DNA of 64,000 bases from Pycnopodia helianthoides (lineage: Eukaryota > Echinodermata > Asteroidea > Forcipulatida > Asteriidae). The position numbers were made by a program, and so were the translations under genes. Position 1 is the stretch's first letter. Every line of letters starts with the position of its first letter. The notes beneath the pieces are model-generated. The model saw nothing but the letters and a program-made list of their open reading frames with translations, was not told the origin of the DNA and made no database searches. Positions 1 to 11,895 of this stretch are shown here, piece by piece. Location of the stretch: positions 16,272,094 to 16,336,093 of the forward strand of contig CM063255.1 in NCBI GenBank assembly GCA_032158295.1, given 5' to 3'.

Positions 1-814
1 TTGAAGTATAGGACATCCTTAGCAACACTCTAAGCAACAGTCATAGTCAAAGCCGTACAGCCTCACTCTCATGAAAATTTTTTTTCAACCCAATACCCTA
101 TTGTTTAAAACATTTCTTCTATCCTGTGTTTTTTTTTTTTTTTTTCGCCAGTTAAAATGAGGTGGTGTGAGTCATGTCTTCCACACACTAAATGACTTTG
201 ATAAATTAAAGCAACTCTTGACTGAATTCCAAAAGCCTTGATATATCAACGTTTTTCATTTTGCGATCAGCACTTCCATGGGTAAAATCTGAAAGTCTAC
301 AGTATGGGAGTTTCGTTGGAAGGGCACCAAGGCCAAGATAAGAGGCGACTGGAGGCCATAGCTGCCATGAAATTCCAGGCCTGATGTGACATCAATTTAA
401 CCCACTTCGCTACCACTAGCTACCCCACTTCATTTGAAATGCATAATGTTTGCACTAGCACTGTCACAGACTGTGATGTCATTTGAGTGTGTTCATATGG
501 GAGGTTATTAAGTAGGTATTGACCGTGATTTATTGATGGGAAGCCACATCCGTTTATTGATCGGAATTGGGTGGTGGCCTTGTCTTCGGTATTATTAGCT
601 TTAGAACTGCATTAGGGCAAGCTGCTGATCTCTATTGTGTTGTAACTGACTGTAGAAATGTTAATTGTTCAGCTCTGGGCCCAACTTCGTGAGAAAATAA
701 TGCTTTGACGAATTTACTGCTAAGCAAAAATGTGCAGGATACCAGTCACAAGTGGTACAATGTGAAATTGTTTCACTCTTTGGAACCCTGCGAGATGTTA
801 CTTTATTTCGCGTG
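1..814. other. Non-coding, repeat fragments
   Basis: No gene is seen. There is a poly-T run near 128-146. A piece of the CAGGCCTGGAATT fold-back family lies at 299-391. A truncated copy of the GGGCCCAATTTCAT fold-back family starts near 667 and is recognisable by GCTAAGCAAAAATGTGCAGGATACC; the SINE at 815 interrupts or ends it. Confidence 0.6.
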
Positions 815-1084
815 TAAAGGAATCTTTGCATCGGGGATAAAGATTTTAAATTTGGTTTTACCCTTTCGCCGATGTGTATTATTAAGCACTGTATACTCAG
901 TACTTTCCCGAGCTCTGTGAAAAAAATCCAGAGGCAAATCACTCGGGTGGGATTCTAACCCACGACCTTTGCATTGCTAAAGCAGATGTCTTACCACTAG
1001 ACCACAGAGCTAGCCCGATGGCTGGAGGTAGTTCTTGGCAGCGGGTACTGCAACAATTATGTTAATGTTAATAAAGGAATCTTT
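815..1084 (-). mobile_element. tRNA-derived SINE with 13 bp target-site duplication
   Basis: TAAAGGAATCTTT occurs at 815-827 and again at 1072-1084, bracketing a 244 bp body. Read on the minus strand, the body carries an A-box-like TGGTCTAGTGG (plus-strand 994-1004) and a B-box-like GGTTAGAATCC (950-960). These are spaced as in a tRNA gene, so the Pol III promoter head is on the right. The remainder is the non-tRNA SINE body. The intact duplication indicates insertion by a LINE-encoded machinery. Confidence 0.85.
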
Positions 1085-2464
1085 ATGTAATTTTCAGTCT
1101 TATCACCGGAAATAATTTGTTTGCCAGTGTGTAATTTCCGTTAGGATGCATAAAGAAAACCGGCCGGTCGGGAAATTATATTTTAATTTTGTGAAATTGT
1201 GATAATTTATTTATTTATTTTTTAACATAGTAGGGCGGGTTTCTGGCAACAAGTGTCTGTTTTGTTTGACCTAATCAAATCCTGATTATACATTTTGTAG
1301 TGGGCATCGAGTGTTTGCTGGCCTGTAATGTTTTCTGGAGCATGACTTATAAATTCCAGATGTTTTCCCCACTCATCGAAAAAGGGAAGCGTCACATATT
1401 GCACAATCGCACAGTTGCTTGTAATGCTTACTGCAATGTTTGTACCACGTGTGAGTTTTTTGTGTGTGTGTCAGACAGATGTTTGCAACCCACAAGAACA
1501 GTTTATTTGTTATTTACTTTTATATATAATTATGATGTATACCTGAAAAGGTTTGTTGGAACACAACAATACCTCTAGTCGGGCAATGGCAGAAGACTAA
1601 AGTGAGGGGGGTCGGGTGGGGTGGGGCAAATTGAAAATAGGAGCTTACTCCTGTATCATTCGTAATCAGGAAAATGTTTGCTTGGTCAAAAAAAGGGGGG
1701 TGCAGGCCAAGTAGCTTCCTTTTCAAAGGTTGGCGGTTTTGGGGGTGGGGTTGAAGAGACAAGGCCCCCTTCAATGTTTGTTATTTCATGTTTATTGTGG
1801 GGTCACGAAAAGTCTTTGACAATTACCGATGTTGGGTACGTGCTCAAACCAGGGAGGCACCTGGATGGTGGCCACTCTGGATTGCTTTTGGGCAAACTGT
1901 GAAACAAAGTTTGGACATCATATATATCTATATTTCATCTATTGAAAGCGAGCAATTCCAACCCTCTCACCTTTTTTTTCAATTTATAAATCAAATGTTG
2001 ATGCCCTGTTTTTCGATCCACCTTCCCTTTAACGTTAATCATTTCACTTCAGGACTTGCCACACCTTAACATGTTTTTCAATTTACTAACGAAATCTTTC
2101 CTGTTATGTCCCCCCCCCCCGAAACAGCCGACAGGAGATGTGTTTTTATGGACCCCTTTTTATAAACGTCATCAAATTATGTATTTTTACCCCCCACCCC
2201 ACTGCTTCCCTTGCCTTATTAATTCACTAATTACCATATTTATAAAAAAAAGGTAAAGACTACTTCAATCAGCTGGTGGTTTTGACAAGGGGCAACACCT
2301 ACTAGGGACAAATTAGAGCAAGGTTCACTGAGGGTGAAGGATTGTCTGGGAAAATAAGTGGAATTACTCTGAAGATGACTTTTCAAGACTTGAGGTCAGC
2401 GTAGGGTTGTAGATTTTTATTGCTCAAAGTCAAATTTTCGAATTTTTCCTTTGGAAGACTGTTA
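1085..2464. other. Non-coding, no gene recognised
   Basis: This is AT-rich sequence with a G-rich stretch around 1604-1760 and a C11 run at 2110-2120. A piece near 1790-1850 (GGTCACGAAAAGTCTTTGACAA) resembles the ends of TTAA-type MITEs found elsewhere in the window. Confidence 0.5.
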
Positions 2465-2605
2465 AATGCATGCTAAACTGCGTCAACAAGGTTTTTTTTC
2501 TCCTTTGAATCTGGTCTTGCAACAAAAATTCTGGTCCAGTAGATATTTTGAGCTACAAGCCCAACCAACGGTCTTGTGGATTTTCCCCCTAAATTCAACC
2601 CCTGA
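2465..2605. repeat. Fragment of the 'CTGGTCCAGTA' dispersed repeat
   Basis: The segment contains TCTGGTCCAGTA, TTTTGAGCTACAAG and GGTCTTGTGGATTT. These are shared with longer copies at 15704-16106, 19673-20000 and 34591-34946. Confidence 0.6.
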
Positions 2606-2869
2606 CTCTGCGGTCTGGCGTGCCGATCCGGCGTGTTTGTTGTCAACTAGAACATTAGAACGGGTGAACTTTTCCAACTCTTCCTAAAGCCAATGAAGTA
2701 CATTACTCCTTAATGCAATGTGCAGATCAGTCTAACAGAAAACCTAGACTTCCTCCCCCTCTTAAGCTTGACTGCTTCGTACCAAGGGCGAGAAATATAA
2801 AGAAATGCTTGATTATTTTGGTTGAGTGGCAGGATATGATTCATGACACATTGTCTTTGTGGTCAAGAA

Positions 2870-3130
2870 TAGAAGTTGTGGGAAGGCACAACCTCACCAG
2901 TTATCAGCCCAGAATAGATTTTAAAGGCACTTGGCACTTTTATGCACAACTTCCCTAAATTACGCTTCAAGAATATTATTTGAAACCCTCCCAGGTCTTG
3001 AAGTAGTAGAGGCTAGATGAGTAGAGCTGCCCCGTTGGTAGAGGTTGGATACAATTTCATGGGAAGGCACAACCGCATCAATTATCAGCCCAGGATAGAT
3101 TTTAAAGGGACTTGGCGTTGATGTTCAAAG
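2870..3130. repeat. Direct repeat of about 60 bp, two copies
   Basis: GGGAAGGCACAAC, ATTATCAGCCCAG and ATAGATTTTAAAGG appear in order near 2880-2937 and again near 3061-3118, about 183 bp apart. This suggests a diverged tandem duplication. Confidence 0.7.
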
Positions 3131-3410
3131 AAGCTCGGAAAGACTGTCCCTAAACAGACCTTGTATGTGAAATTGCAAATCGGGCATATGCACTGACAAT
3201 ACTGGTTGGCAGAATGAGGGAAGGTCGTCCCTTTTTGACTGATGGCGGCATGACGCATACGTGGCTACTCTTAGTAAAGCTGTTGTTTTGTTTCATTTTT
3301 GGAGGATGTTCCTTGACAAGCCCCACTTATTGGAATGTGCCTCCACATTTGTTTATATTGACTGTAATATTATTATTTTGTTTGATGATAATGTGGAAAT
3401 AAGTGTTGCT

Positions 3411-3441
3411 TTGAATTGAATTGAATTGAATTGAATTGAAT
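3411..3441. repeat. (GAATT)n microsatellite
   Basis: Six perfect copies of the pentanucleotide, ending in GAATTCATGG. Confidence 0.95.
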
Positions 3442-4244
3442 TCATGGCAGGGCACTTGAAGAGACTTACTGAATGTATGCTCAAAGAATGTGGGAAGACC
3501 TACCCTAAGTTACACTGTTGGAACAGATTTAACAAATGCACTATTTTATGAGAAGTTCTATGTGGGTAGCACTGCCGCGTACTCATGTTGCCTTCCACAT
3601 GTACTTTCCAGTCCCACCGGACTCCCAGTTGGCCCCCAGGCAAAAGGCAAGCTTTACTTTTTTTTCCATTCATGCAATTTGTTTTTCACAAAAAAGCACC
3701 AAACGCCACATACTCACTCGTGAAGGAAGCCCCTTGTTCCTGTGTTGTCCCCGTTTTCAATTTGTAGTAGAAATTTATTTTATTATATTTTTTTTTACAC
3801 ATGAGTGCCCTTAGTCATAGATTGGTAAATACTCCAAAAATTATTTACCATCACAAGTTATGTGTTGAGAAGCACGGCAGCTGTTGACAGTACAAAACAT
3901 TTTGAAAAAGGATTCCCTTCGAAGTTGTTTGGTTTGGATAATTTTTCACCCCAGTACAATTGAATCTAATCCGAGAAACGATCGATCGATGCATGAATCG
4001 CTTCTCAGAATTCTGTGGGTTGGTGTCCATTTCGCGAATGCTGCAGCCGGAGATGCAGTTGGTACTCGCTGTCACCTCACTAAACGTGGATAGATTCTAC
4101 ATTCTTGTGAAAAGTTTTTTTCGCTGTTTTCACATCAAGTAGACACTGTATTCAGCTGAAACTTTCACGTATGACTTGTATTGTATTTTCTTTACAATTT
4201 TGCCTATAAATCAGCATTATATTGACAGAAACCAATTTTTGATA
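3442..4244. other. Non-coding, no gene recognised
   Basis: Short open frames of 60-90 codons on both strands overlap one another and resemble nothing I know. A CGATCGATCGATGCATG palindromic patch lies near 3979. Confidence 0.45.
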
Positions 4245-4390
4245 AGCCTGGAACTTCATCTTTGAGAGGGCAGAGCAATTTTCATTTCGCAAAGGGCACT
4301 TCCCATTAGAAAATCCTCTTCAAGTCTATGGGAAACATTTGAAGGGGGACCAAGTCCAAGACCAAGGCCTCCGTGTAATTCCAGGCCTGC
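4245..4390. mobile_element. CAGGCCTGGAATT-ended fold-back element (about 145 bp)
   Basis: It begins GCCTGGAACTTCATCTTTGA, passes through GGGCAGAGCAATTTTCAT and CAAGACCAAGGCCTCCGTG, and ends AATTCCAGGCCTG. The ends are inverted copies. More complete copies are at 15238-15380 and 36343-36508, and a reversed one at 58242-58374. No coding capacity. Confidence 0.75.
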
Positions 4391-5824
4391 TATGACCCTG
4401 CCTTTAAAAGAGAAACTTACCTGTCCCCTCCAAATCAGTGTGAGGAATTCGCTGTACATAATACCTAATCCTTGGAAATCATAAAAAAATGTAACAAACA
4501 GTAAACAAAAGAACTCAGGAATGTGAACTTTTCTCTCATCGAAACAACAACTACCCAGTGTAATAATGTATAGACTTTCTTGTTTTCATTCCTGGAATAC
4601 TTTGACCACCACACAGGTTCCTCTACATAATGGTGTTGCATGTCCACAGGTGCAATACATGGTGTGGCATATCCAAAGGTCAAATACATTGACATGTATT
4701 TGAAATCTTCCAAGAAGCTACTGTAGGATTATTTAGTATGAATAGCGGAACCTACCTAAGATGCAGTTTATAGTAGAACTAGAATAGATAGCAAGACAAG
4801 TTCTCAAAGAACAAGCCTACACTGCAAAGTAGATTATACACACTTGTTATTACGCTCACTGAATTTACATTGATACCTCGCTATGCAATGCCTCAAATCC
4901 ATCCAAGTTGTACAGTACTTACCTTTAGTTTGTTATTAACGAGTTGTCTCATACCAACTGACATTGTCAAAAAACAGTAGCCCAAACTACCAACTGAGTG
5001 TAATACTTTTGTATACATATAAATACAAAATTATACAGATCAACCTACATGTATTTATACAACATTGATACACATTATGCAGCATTCAGGTGACACAGCA
5101 GGCCTAGCCAGCCCCAGCCACTGTGCAGTGTCATGCAAGGACCACCACACAACTATGGGTTATTTGAATGAAAACTTGGCTGAAATGAAATCATGTTTTC
5201 TGCACTTTTCCGTTTTCTCCTATCACTTATCAGGGCAAAGTGGTACTTCCCTTTGCAGAATTAGTCCCAGACAGGTTGTTTTCACTCACATAGAATGGGG
5301 GTGTGACACTGTGTGTGTGTGTCTAACCATTGAAACCAGGACTTTAACAAAAGGGATCCGGGTGTTTTGACTGAGCGAGGACGTCGAATTACGGGATTCA
5401 CAAATGTGTGTGTGAGTTTGTAGTGACATTCAGACCGAGGACTTACAACAAAAGGGACAATAGGTCCACGTTTGCTATCACAAAGGAAAACAATGGGGGT
5501 CCACGTTTGTCAGGACAAAGAGTTGAACAAAGGTCTCCAATTGGAGGTCATTACACACTTGGGTGTGTGTGTGTGTCGGGGGGGGGGTGTTGGCACAAAT
5601 ACCAAGTGTATGTCTACCCCACAATGACTCTGTCTTGACTGTAGACAAACTTAATAGTTACATCCTGATTCCATAGTTTAAGTGACCCACACTGCACTAA
5701 AGTTAGATTCGACAAAACCTAATGTATCAAGCACTATGTTGTACAGGAGAAGACAAGTGAAATGTCTGCAGAGATTCTAAAAATGAGACCCATTGGTCCA
5801 GGCTTATTATCACTCAATCTACCT
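4391..5824. other. Non-coding, simple GT and G tracts
   Basis: No gene is recognised. GT-rich and G-run sequence occurs at 5305-5325 and 5560-5590. Confidence 0.5.
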
Positions 5825-6075
5825 GGGCCCAATTTCATGGCTCTGCTTACCGCCGAATTCTGCGCTTGCGGTGACCATTCTCCGCTTACTGTTGAAGCGC
5901 CGAATTTCTGCACTAGCTGAGTAAGCGTAGAATGCCTAGTAACGTGGAGTACGCACGTGCACAAGCCGAAAATCCCCGCTATCCCGTGAAATACGCTTGA
6001 CGTAAGCGCGGAATTCCCTGCTTCCGCAAGCACCGATTCTTTGCTTACGGTAAGCAGAGCCATGAAATTGGGCCC
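5825..6075. mobile_element. 251 bp palindromic fold-back MITE (GCTTACCG family)
   Basis: The ends are GGGCCCAATTTCATGGCTCT and its inverse. The interior arms alternate GCGGAATTC/GAATTCTGCGC and CTTACGGTAAGC-type sequence, so the whole element can fold on itself. Related diverged copies lie at 38165-38284 and 44918-45064. No open frame of note. Confidence 0.85.
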
Positions 6076-6648
6076 TGGACATTCAGTGGAGCTTGAGTGG
6101 AACTCACACAGGAAGGATTTATCTAACTTCATTTCGATTATTTCTAAGACGACACGCTAATGAGGAAAGTGTGAATTAGTTTTCTTAATCTTTGTCAGTG
6201 AGCAATGACTCTCAACTTCCCCAGATACACTTTAAATGTTTTAGTCAGATTTCATTTAGAGGAGTTGAAGCAATATTATTGCAAGAAATATAACTTGTAA
6301 GATAAATAATAAATTTGTTCAAAAGTCATTTTCCAAAAGGACCTGAGTGAACTGGCCAATTTCATGGCGCTGCTTAGGCCCCCCCCCCCCAAAAGGGTTC
6401 TGTTTCCGGTTCCCCGACCGACCCTAGTTTTACGCCTCGACCCTAAACTTTTTATTCGGCCTTTAAAAAAACAGGGAAAAACGGATAAACAAAAACAAAA
6501 ACCTATTTTACTGGAATAAAATGTCTGACTTTTACCAATTTACCATGTTTTAGGCAACATTTGAAATAAAAACCAGAACATATCAAGAAGAATTTACAGA
6601 TATCTCCGTGATTTGAGCCTGCGATGATCACAATGTATTCGCCAACTA
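6076..6648. other. Non-coding with C12 tract
   Basis: A C12 run sits at 6379-6390 beside another family end (AATTTCATGGCGCTGCTTAGG). No gene is seen. Confidence 0.5.
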
Positions 6649-6848
6649 AGGCCCAATTTCATAGAGCTGCTTCTGAAGGCACATAAAGTAGCAAAGCACA
6701 GCATCATTATGCTTACCAGATTAAGGTTACCTGCCAAAACACCATGTAACGTGTACACTTTTTAACTGGTATCCTGAACATTTTTTGCTAAGCAGAAAAC
6801 TGTTGGGTAATATTTTCAGCATTAAGCAGCTCTATGCAATTGCACCCA
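6649..6848. mobile_element. GGGCCCAATTTCAT fold-back element (family C copy)
   Basis: It starts GGCCCAATTTCATAGAGCTG and ends AGCAGCTCTATGCAATTGCACCC. The core contains GCTTACCAGATTAAGGTTACC and ACTGGTATCCTG, the signature of about 14 copies in this window. Confidence 0.8.
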
Positions 6849-7359
6849 GGCAGTTAACAAGTTGAACTGTACTTCCAACATTTACTGTCAGGTACATCAT
6901 ATTATACAGTGCCTTTGGTTAAATGAACACTTCCTGTACCCTGCATACCAGCAAAGCCTTAAATGTTGGACTTTGCATGGGTGCAAATATCTAAATGACC
7001 TATGGTACAATTGTACAACGCAGGGGAATTTACATCACAAAAAGTGTGGATTACCACTGGCATTTCAATTGTATGGCGTTTGTCACGGCTCTAGGGGGGA
7101 GAGCCAGCATTGTCAGGTGACAAGTACTTCCTTGTGAAAATACCCCTCGGGAAAATAGCCATAATAGAGAACATTTTAATTGCCTGTGTGTCTATTGAAT
7201 GACCAGGTTTGCAATATTGTTTAGAATGTGTACGTACACGGCAGGAGCTGTGAAGTGTTCAAACTTGTGGCAGCTTCTTTAAAATGCCATGACAGAGCTT
7301 TGTTGGTCTGAAGTTCATTTATAAATTGAAAACTGTAGAGAAAATAAATTGAATTACTC
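6849..7359. other. Non-coding, no gene recognised
   Basis: One open frame of about 90 codons (plus strand, 6862-7137) has no recognisable motif and is probably chance. Confidence 0.4.
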
Positions 7360-7565
7360 TTCCAAAATGGAAATGGTTCTTGAAATTGTAGGATTCGAAG
7401 GAATGTATTCTTCAAATTAACCAATGATGTAAAACAGATGTGCCGTCCCTTTATGATGTGTTTCTTGAAAACTAGAGGATTTGAATGATTGTACTTTTCC
7501 AAGAACTAATTATGTACCATCCCCGAAGGAATGTGCCATTCCAGAAACCAACGATGTACACTGTA
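7360..7565 (+). repeat. 74 bp satellite, diverged array 1
   Basis: Units carry TTCTTGAAAACTAGAGGATT, GAATGA and CCAATGATGT, with (GC)CGTCCCTTTATGATGTG. About two and a half diverged units share the unit seen at 42235-42710 and 63550-63930. Confidence 0.75.
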
Positions 7566-8239
7566 GGCCTACCATCCCTAGAATAACAAAGTGATGTTTC
7601 TGATCATAACCAATCAATGATATTGATAGAGAAATTTCCTCCTAATTATTACATTAATGTACGTTGACATCTAGGAACAGGTGATGCATGCATTATGATT
7701 ATTCTTCATGGTTGGTCATGTCATCCAGCTGGGTCTAAACAGAGAGCTTTTTATAGTTCCATGGTCTGAACCACAAACATGCTGCAATACAAAATTCCTG
7801 GCCTACTCGGGTCACTGCACTTCCATAATTGTTGTTATTTCACTCTGGGTTGTTTGCACTTGATGGTGCAGAAGCCCCAAGAATGGTTTGCTGTCACAGA
7901 ATTGTGACAGTGCTGTTTGCAACATACTCCCCAAGTTGTGAGTGGGTGGAGTGTGGTTGTTGTTGTTGTTCTTGTTCTTGGCAGTGCTTTAGCATTCCAT
8001 AATCAATGGTTTTACATTGTTTGGAATTTGTATTCAGATGGTGGGGCAAGGTCATTTTGCATGTGTGGCAATGAAAAGGTATTGTTTTAAAGGGGCACTA
8101 AGGGCAGAGACCAGGGCAAACAGTGTGGCCTGCAGTGTGGATTGTATATGCAATTTTGCTGTTTGTTGATTCATGTTTCAACTTTGGTGTTTTTTAAATT
8201 TTATATGACAAACATACATGTTTACCGTATTCAGTCATT
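7566..8239. other. Non-coding, no gene recognised
   Basis: Contains a short (GTT)n run near 7958-7972 and nothing else notable. Confidence 0.4.
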
Positions 8240-8372
8240 TACCCTGGTAGTGCCCTGTATTAAACATGTGTAATGTCGGAGGTCGCAGGTTCAAGTCCTG
8301 CTCTAGTAAATTTTTCTTTGTTCAACCCAAAATTATTTTAAATGTACCCAGTCAGTTTCCCTTGTGGTTTAT
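8240..8372 (+). mobile_element. tRNA-derived SINE, 5' part degraded
   Basis: A B-box-like GGTTCAAGTCC lies at 8288-8298 and is followed by the family tail TTTTTCTTTGTTCAACCC and CCCAGTCAGTTTCCCTTGTG. The same tail marks the copies at 36567-36729 and 37907-38083. Confidence 0.75.
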
Positions 8373-8560
8373 TACTTGATCTAAAAAAAAGTCAATAATT
8401 TGCAAATCAAAATTAAAGTACCAATGACTGCAGTCGAGGCTCTCACAAGGTTTGAAGCCTACTTACCAGACTTCATTTTGGTCACAACTTGAACTTTCAC
8501 AACAGGTCATTTTGAGGTCAAATGTTTTGTTGTGACCAATACAAATGCGTTTATAAATAG

Positions 8561-8581
8561 GGCTGGTTAAATCAGCCCTGC
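8561..8581. other. Short hairpin
   Basis: AGGGCTG and CAGCCCT are separated by GTTAAAT. It may be a chance inverted repeat; no function is claimed. Confidence 0.4.
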
Positions 8582-8689
8582 CAGTACACCATCCAAAAAT
8601 TGGGCCGATTTATTTGGCCTGTGACACTGCTCTAGGGATTAAACCCCATACTAGTGTACCCAACAGTGTCTTTCTCATTGAAAACCCAC

Positions 8690-9010
8690 CTACTTTCTGA
8701 CCATCCATTACATGCATCATCCATGGTTTTCAATGATAGATAAACAGATGCCAGCCTGCAATATGATGATGAACACAGTACACAGTCAAACCTCCTACTG
8801 TCAGACCATTCAAATACCATCCACTGTGGTTTTGAATGATGGATGAACAATGCCAGCCTGCAATGTGATATCATGTGATGAATGCATCTGCACATTATAC
8901 AGTTGACCCTCCTACTGTCAGACCATTCAATATACCACATGTGCTAGTCTGCATCGTGATATTACATGGTAAATGCATCAACACATGTGACGTACACAGT
9001 TATTGTTGTG
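8690..9010 (-). repeat. About 98 bp minisatellite, inverted orientation
   Basis: GCCAGCCTGCAAT recurs at 8751 and 8849, with CTACTGTCAGACCATTCAA between. These are reverse complements of the units at 23725-24125 (GCAGGCTGGCAGAG, GGTCAGACAGTAGGAGGGTT). About three units are seen. Confidence 0.75.
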
Positions 9011-9952
9011 CACAGTTCTACATCTATCTACATCAACGCTGGTACTCAGCAAAGTCCACTTCTGGATGTAAAAGCTGAGGTGAAGACTGGGTGTGCGTGA
9101 AAACAGGTGGAAAGTTGTGCTTGGTAAATAAGTGCGAGTAGCATTGGGAGGCGCGACCATACACAAATGTGACCCGCTCTGCAAAAAAGGCCCTTAAGTC
9201 GCAAAAAATTATTTTTGAGTTAGATACATGGTTGGAAAGGGCCTTTTCTCAGCTTTAATTTGGTGTATGTTAGAAGTCTGTAGCATTTTGCAGTCCAGAG
9301 TTATACCATAATTTGCATAAAAATTATTGCCATTTTGGTCAAAATAGGTTGAGGAGAAACAGCCTTGTAAACTTTACACTGTATTTTAAATTATTTTAGT
9401 ACAAAGTTCTTAAGAAAGACCCTAGCAACGAGCACATTCCCATTATAGTATTCGTCTGAAATTTTCACCAATTGTTGAATATGACTTATTAAGTTCAAAA
9501 TATTTGTTATTTTATTTAACGCTCTACATCGCACTTTTTAAAAACTAATTTGCATATTGTGCTTTTTCGCAATCTTTTTCGTATCTTTAAAATGGCAAAA
9601 ACACACTTGGTCATTATTACGACGATTTTATAGCAGTTTAATTTAGTTTTAGTAACTTTTTAAAGTAATCCTAATGCCAACTGGACTTTTTAGAAAACCA
9701 AATGAATTTAAATAGAATATTTTGGGGTGAAAACAAGAGCTTTTTGGCAAAAATTTTTTTTCCCCACTTTTCGGTATTTTTTTAAGCAACAGCTTAAGCT
9801 GATTCATTAAACCCTTCAGCCATCTTGTATTTTCATGGTTGAAACTATTTTGGGGTAAAAATGTAACATTTTGGTGAAAAAAAAAAAAATACTTTAGTTT
9901 AAAACCCGAGTATTTCCATTAAAATCTAGCACAGTCAAGGTAGTTTGCCTTC

Positions 9953-10267
9953 TTATTGAAATCTGAAGTTGATTAATCTACTTTGAAATAATCTTTGGGC
10001 TAAAAACTTGCCCAAATAAATAGAACAAACAAATAAACACAAGGAATCAAAGACGGGGAATTTTTTATTCGCACTGGAATACACTCGCCTTTCCGCGGTG
10101 TTCGTCGGCCAGAAGAGATCCGTTGGCATCGATGGCGAATCAGATTCCGAATCGGTTTCTGATTCCACATCGTCATTTTCACATCGGAAGTAAACGAAGT
10201 AATCTTCCACGAAGCCAACCATGTCTCTCTCCTCCCTGACAAGATTGGCATCACGGGGATCATTCAA
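9953..10267 (-). pseudogene. Acidic open frame inside the transposon, possible remnant or captured exon
   Basis: The frame has 104 codons on the minus strand, and the part around 10060-10260 is richer in CG dinucleotides than its surroundings. It reads E-R-D-M-V-G-F-V-E-D-Y-F, then D-D-V-E-S-E-T-D-S-E-S-D-S-P, and then becomes hydrophobic and unconvincing. Acidic Ser/Asp/Glu runs are common in the N-terminal region of some transposases, but I recognise no catalytic domain. It could be a transposase N-terminus, a captured host exon or chance. Function unknown. Confidence 0.3.
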
Positions 10268-10419
10268 AGCTTCAGTCAGACACTAATCCTTCGAACCCAT
10301 ACAAAATATAATAGCAGTTGGCTAATAAAGTTAATTTATTTGGCTAAAAGTGGTAAATAATTCTCAAAATCTTTTCGCTCAGAGCAGTACAGGTCAGTTG
10401 AGTTGAACACAGTTGACTG

Positions 10420-10496
10420 CAACCTCGTCCCCATGGTTTACTTTATTTCCGACCACATTGTTTACAACTGCTCGACACACCCTGGGGACGAGGTTG
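10420..10496. repeat. Small fold-back nested in the transposon
   Basis: CAACCTCGTCCCCA at 10420-10433 is answered by TGGGGACGAGGTTG at 10483-10496. The 14 bp arms are perfect with a 49 bp interior, and this looks like a small nested palindromic element. Confidence 0.7.
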
Positions 10497-11184
10497 AGTT
10501 GGCTGAATTTTCGTGTGGCACGCACCTAATAAACAGTCATATGACAGTCACCTGACAGCGAATAAACAACCGATATCGTTCACAGCGCATGCGCGCACTC
10601 GACATTGCGCGCATTGACCAATGAGTGCACTACACTGTGTGCATGTGATAGCAAAGATCCACGCCCCTAGCAACAAGCGCTCTATGTCTACGTGTAATAA
10701 ATCTACCGACCCTGCTTTTAATCTTGACCTCTGAACCTTTTCTATGTCTAAATTTAGAAAGACAACGTCCTCCGCTTTCAGATGATACCAAATTTATAAT
10801 AGGGGGGTTTCAAATAATTTCGTGTCAGATGTTTAAAAGACGCAACTTTCCACTGATTCCACGGACACCGATCGTACAAACCACGAACAAATTGTACACA
10901 AAACACGGGTTTTTTCCAACTTTATTGATCAAAATGAACATTCAATCTCACAAATTATGAAAGAGTGGACATCAACGATGTCAAAAATGGGATAAACAAA
11001 AAATCACATCGAGTAAGAAATTTTCACCTTTTCAACATTGACGAGCCCTTTTGCGTGCTAAGAGATAGCGCGACTTACGGGCCTTTTTTGCAGAGCGGGT
11101 CACAAATGGTTGGTCAACTCGCTTGAAAATGTTGCCAAAAGTGTGAGAGGGTTAATAAGGGGCTGTTAAAACACTGGAGGGCCA

Positions 11185-11346
11185 GGGGTCGATTTCACAA
11201 AACTCTTCCTAACTTAGGACTAGTCCTAAGCAATGCTAAGAGATAGGACTAGTCCTAAGTTAGGACAAGTACTAAGGACTAGTCCTATCACTTAGCATTG
11301 CCTAGGACTAGTCCTAAGTTAGGAAGAGTTTTGTGAAATCGACCCC
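11185..11346. mobile_element. Palindromic fold-back element (CTTAGGACTAGTCC family)
   Basis: GGGGTCGATTTCAC at the left and GTGAAATCGACCCC at the right bound a 162 bp near-palindrome. It is built from repeated TTAGGACTAGTCCTAA blocks, so it can form a long hairpin. A relative is at 28921-29088. Confidence 0.85.
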
Positions 11347-11472
11347 AGTAAAACTAACCTCCAAGAGGTCCTGCTGGCCACCTCGTTGCCTCTCATTGCT
11401 ACACGCCAACCACTGGCGACACGGATTGCTCCTATGGCTTCAAGTATAACCTGTAATCAGTGAAATCTTATG

Positions 11473-11895
11473 TTAACAAAAGAGCCACAGAGCCTGGACT
11501 TCCTGCAGGCGTGATTATTGATCAGCAATGCTGACAGTATCTGAAAATGAATAAAGAACAGGGCAACTTAGAAGCATAAGAGTCATAGTTCTCTAATTAC
11601 ACAGCCCAATGGAGGAACACATAAATCTGATATTTTATGGAGATTGCACTGTCCCGATTTTTGTCAACTTTTGATATAAAAGAAAGGGGGCACAACTGAA
11701 AACTTGTTCAGCTGTTATTTTTCATAACTCTTGAATTTAGCCTATGTGGGCATTATAATGACACAAAATGTGTAATTTTCCATATGACTAATGCAGTATC
11801 TTGCCTGCCCAAAAAGGTCCTTGAATGTTTAAGGTCACTCTTGTTGTCAGCAAAGACTACACGGTCTACATTGTACGATGTACTTGGCAATATTA
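11473..11895. repeat. Dispersed repeat shared with 22584-22880
   Basis: Both places contain, in order, AAAAGAGCCACAGAGCC, TGGAGATTGCACTG, AACTTGTTCAGC, CTCTTGAATTTA and AGTATCTTGCCTGCC at similar spacing. The boundaries are approximate and no coding function is seen. Confidence 0.75.

Larger units (their letters stand above)
9169..11103. mobile_element. 1.9 kb DNA transposon with 34 bp TIRs and AAAT target duplication
   Basis: The left end, 9169-9202, begins GTGACCCGCTCTGC, and the right end, 11070-11103, is its inverse with 33 of 34 bases matching. AAAT flanks both sides (9165-9168 and 11104-11107), a 4 bp duplication. The interior is AT-rich and has no full transposase, so the copy is non-autonomous or decayed. 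A 4 bp duplication that is not TTAA occurs in superfamilies such as Sola and Ginger, but I cannot assign one. The right flank matches an unoccupied repeat at 61061 onward, consistent with insertion into a member of that repeat. Confidence 0.85.
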
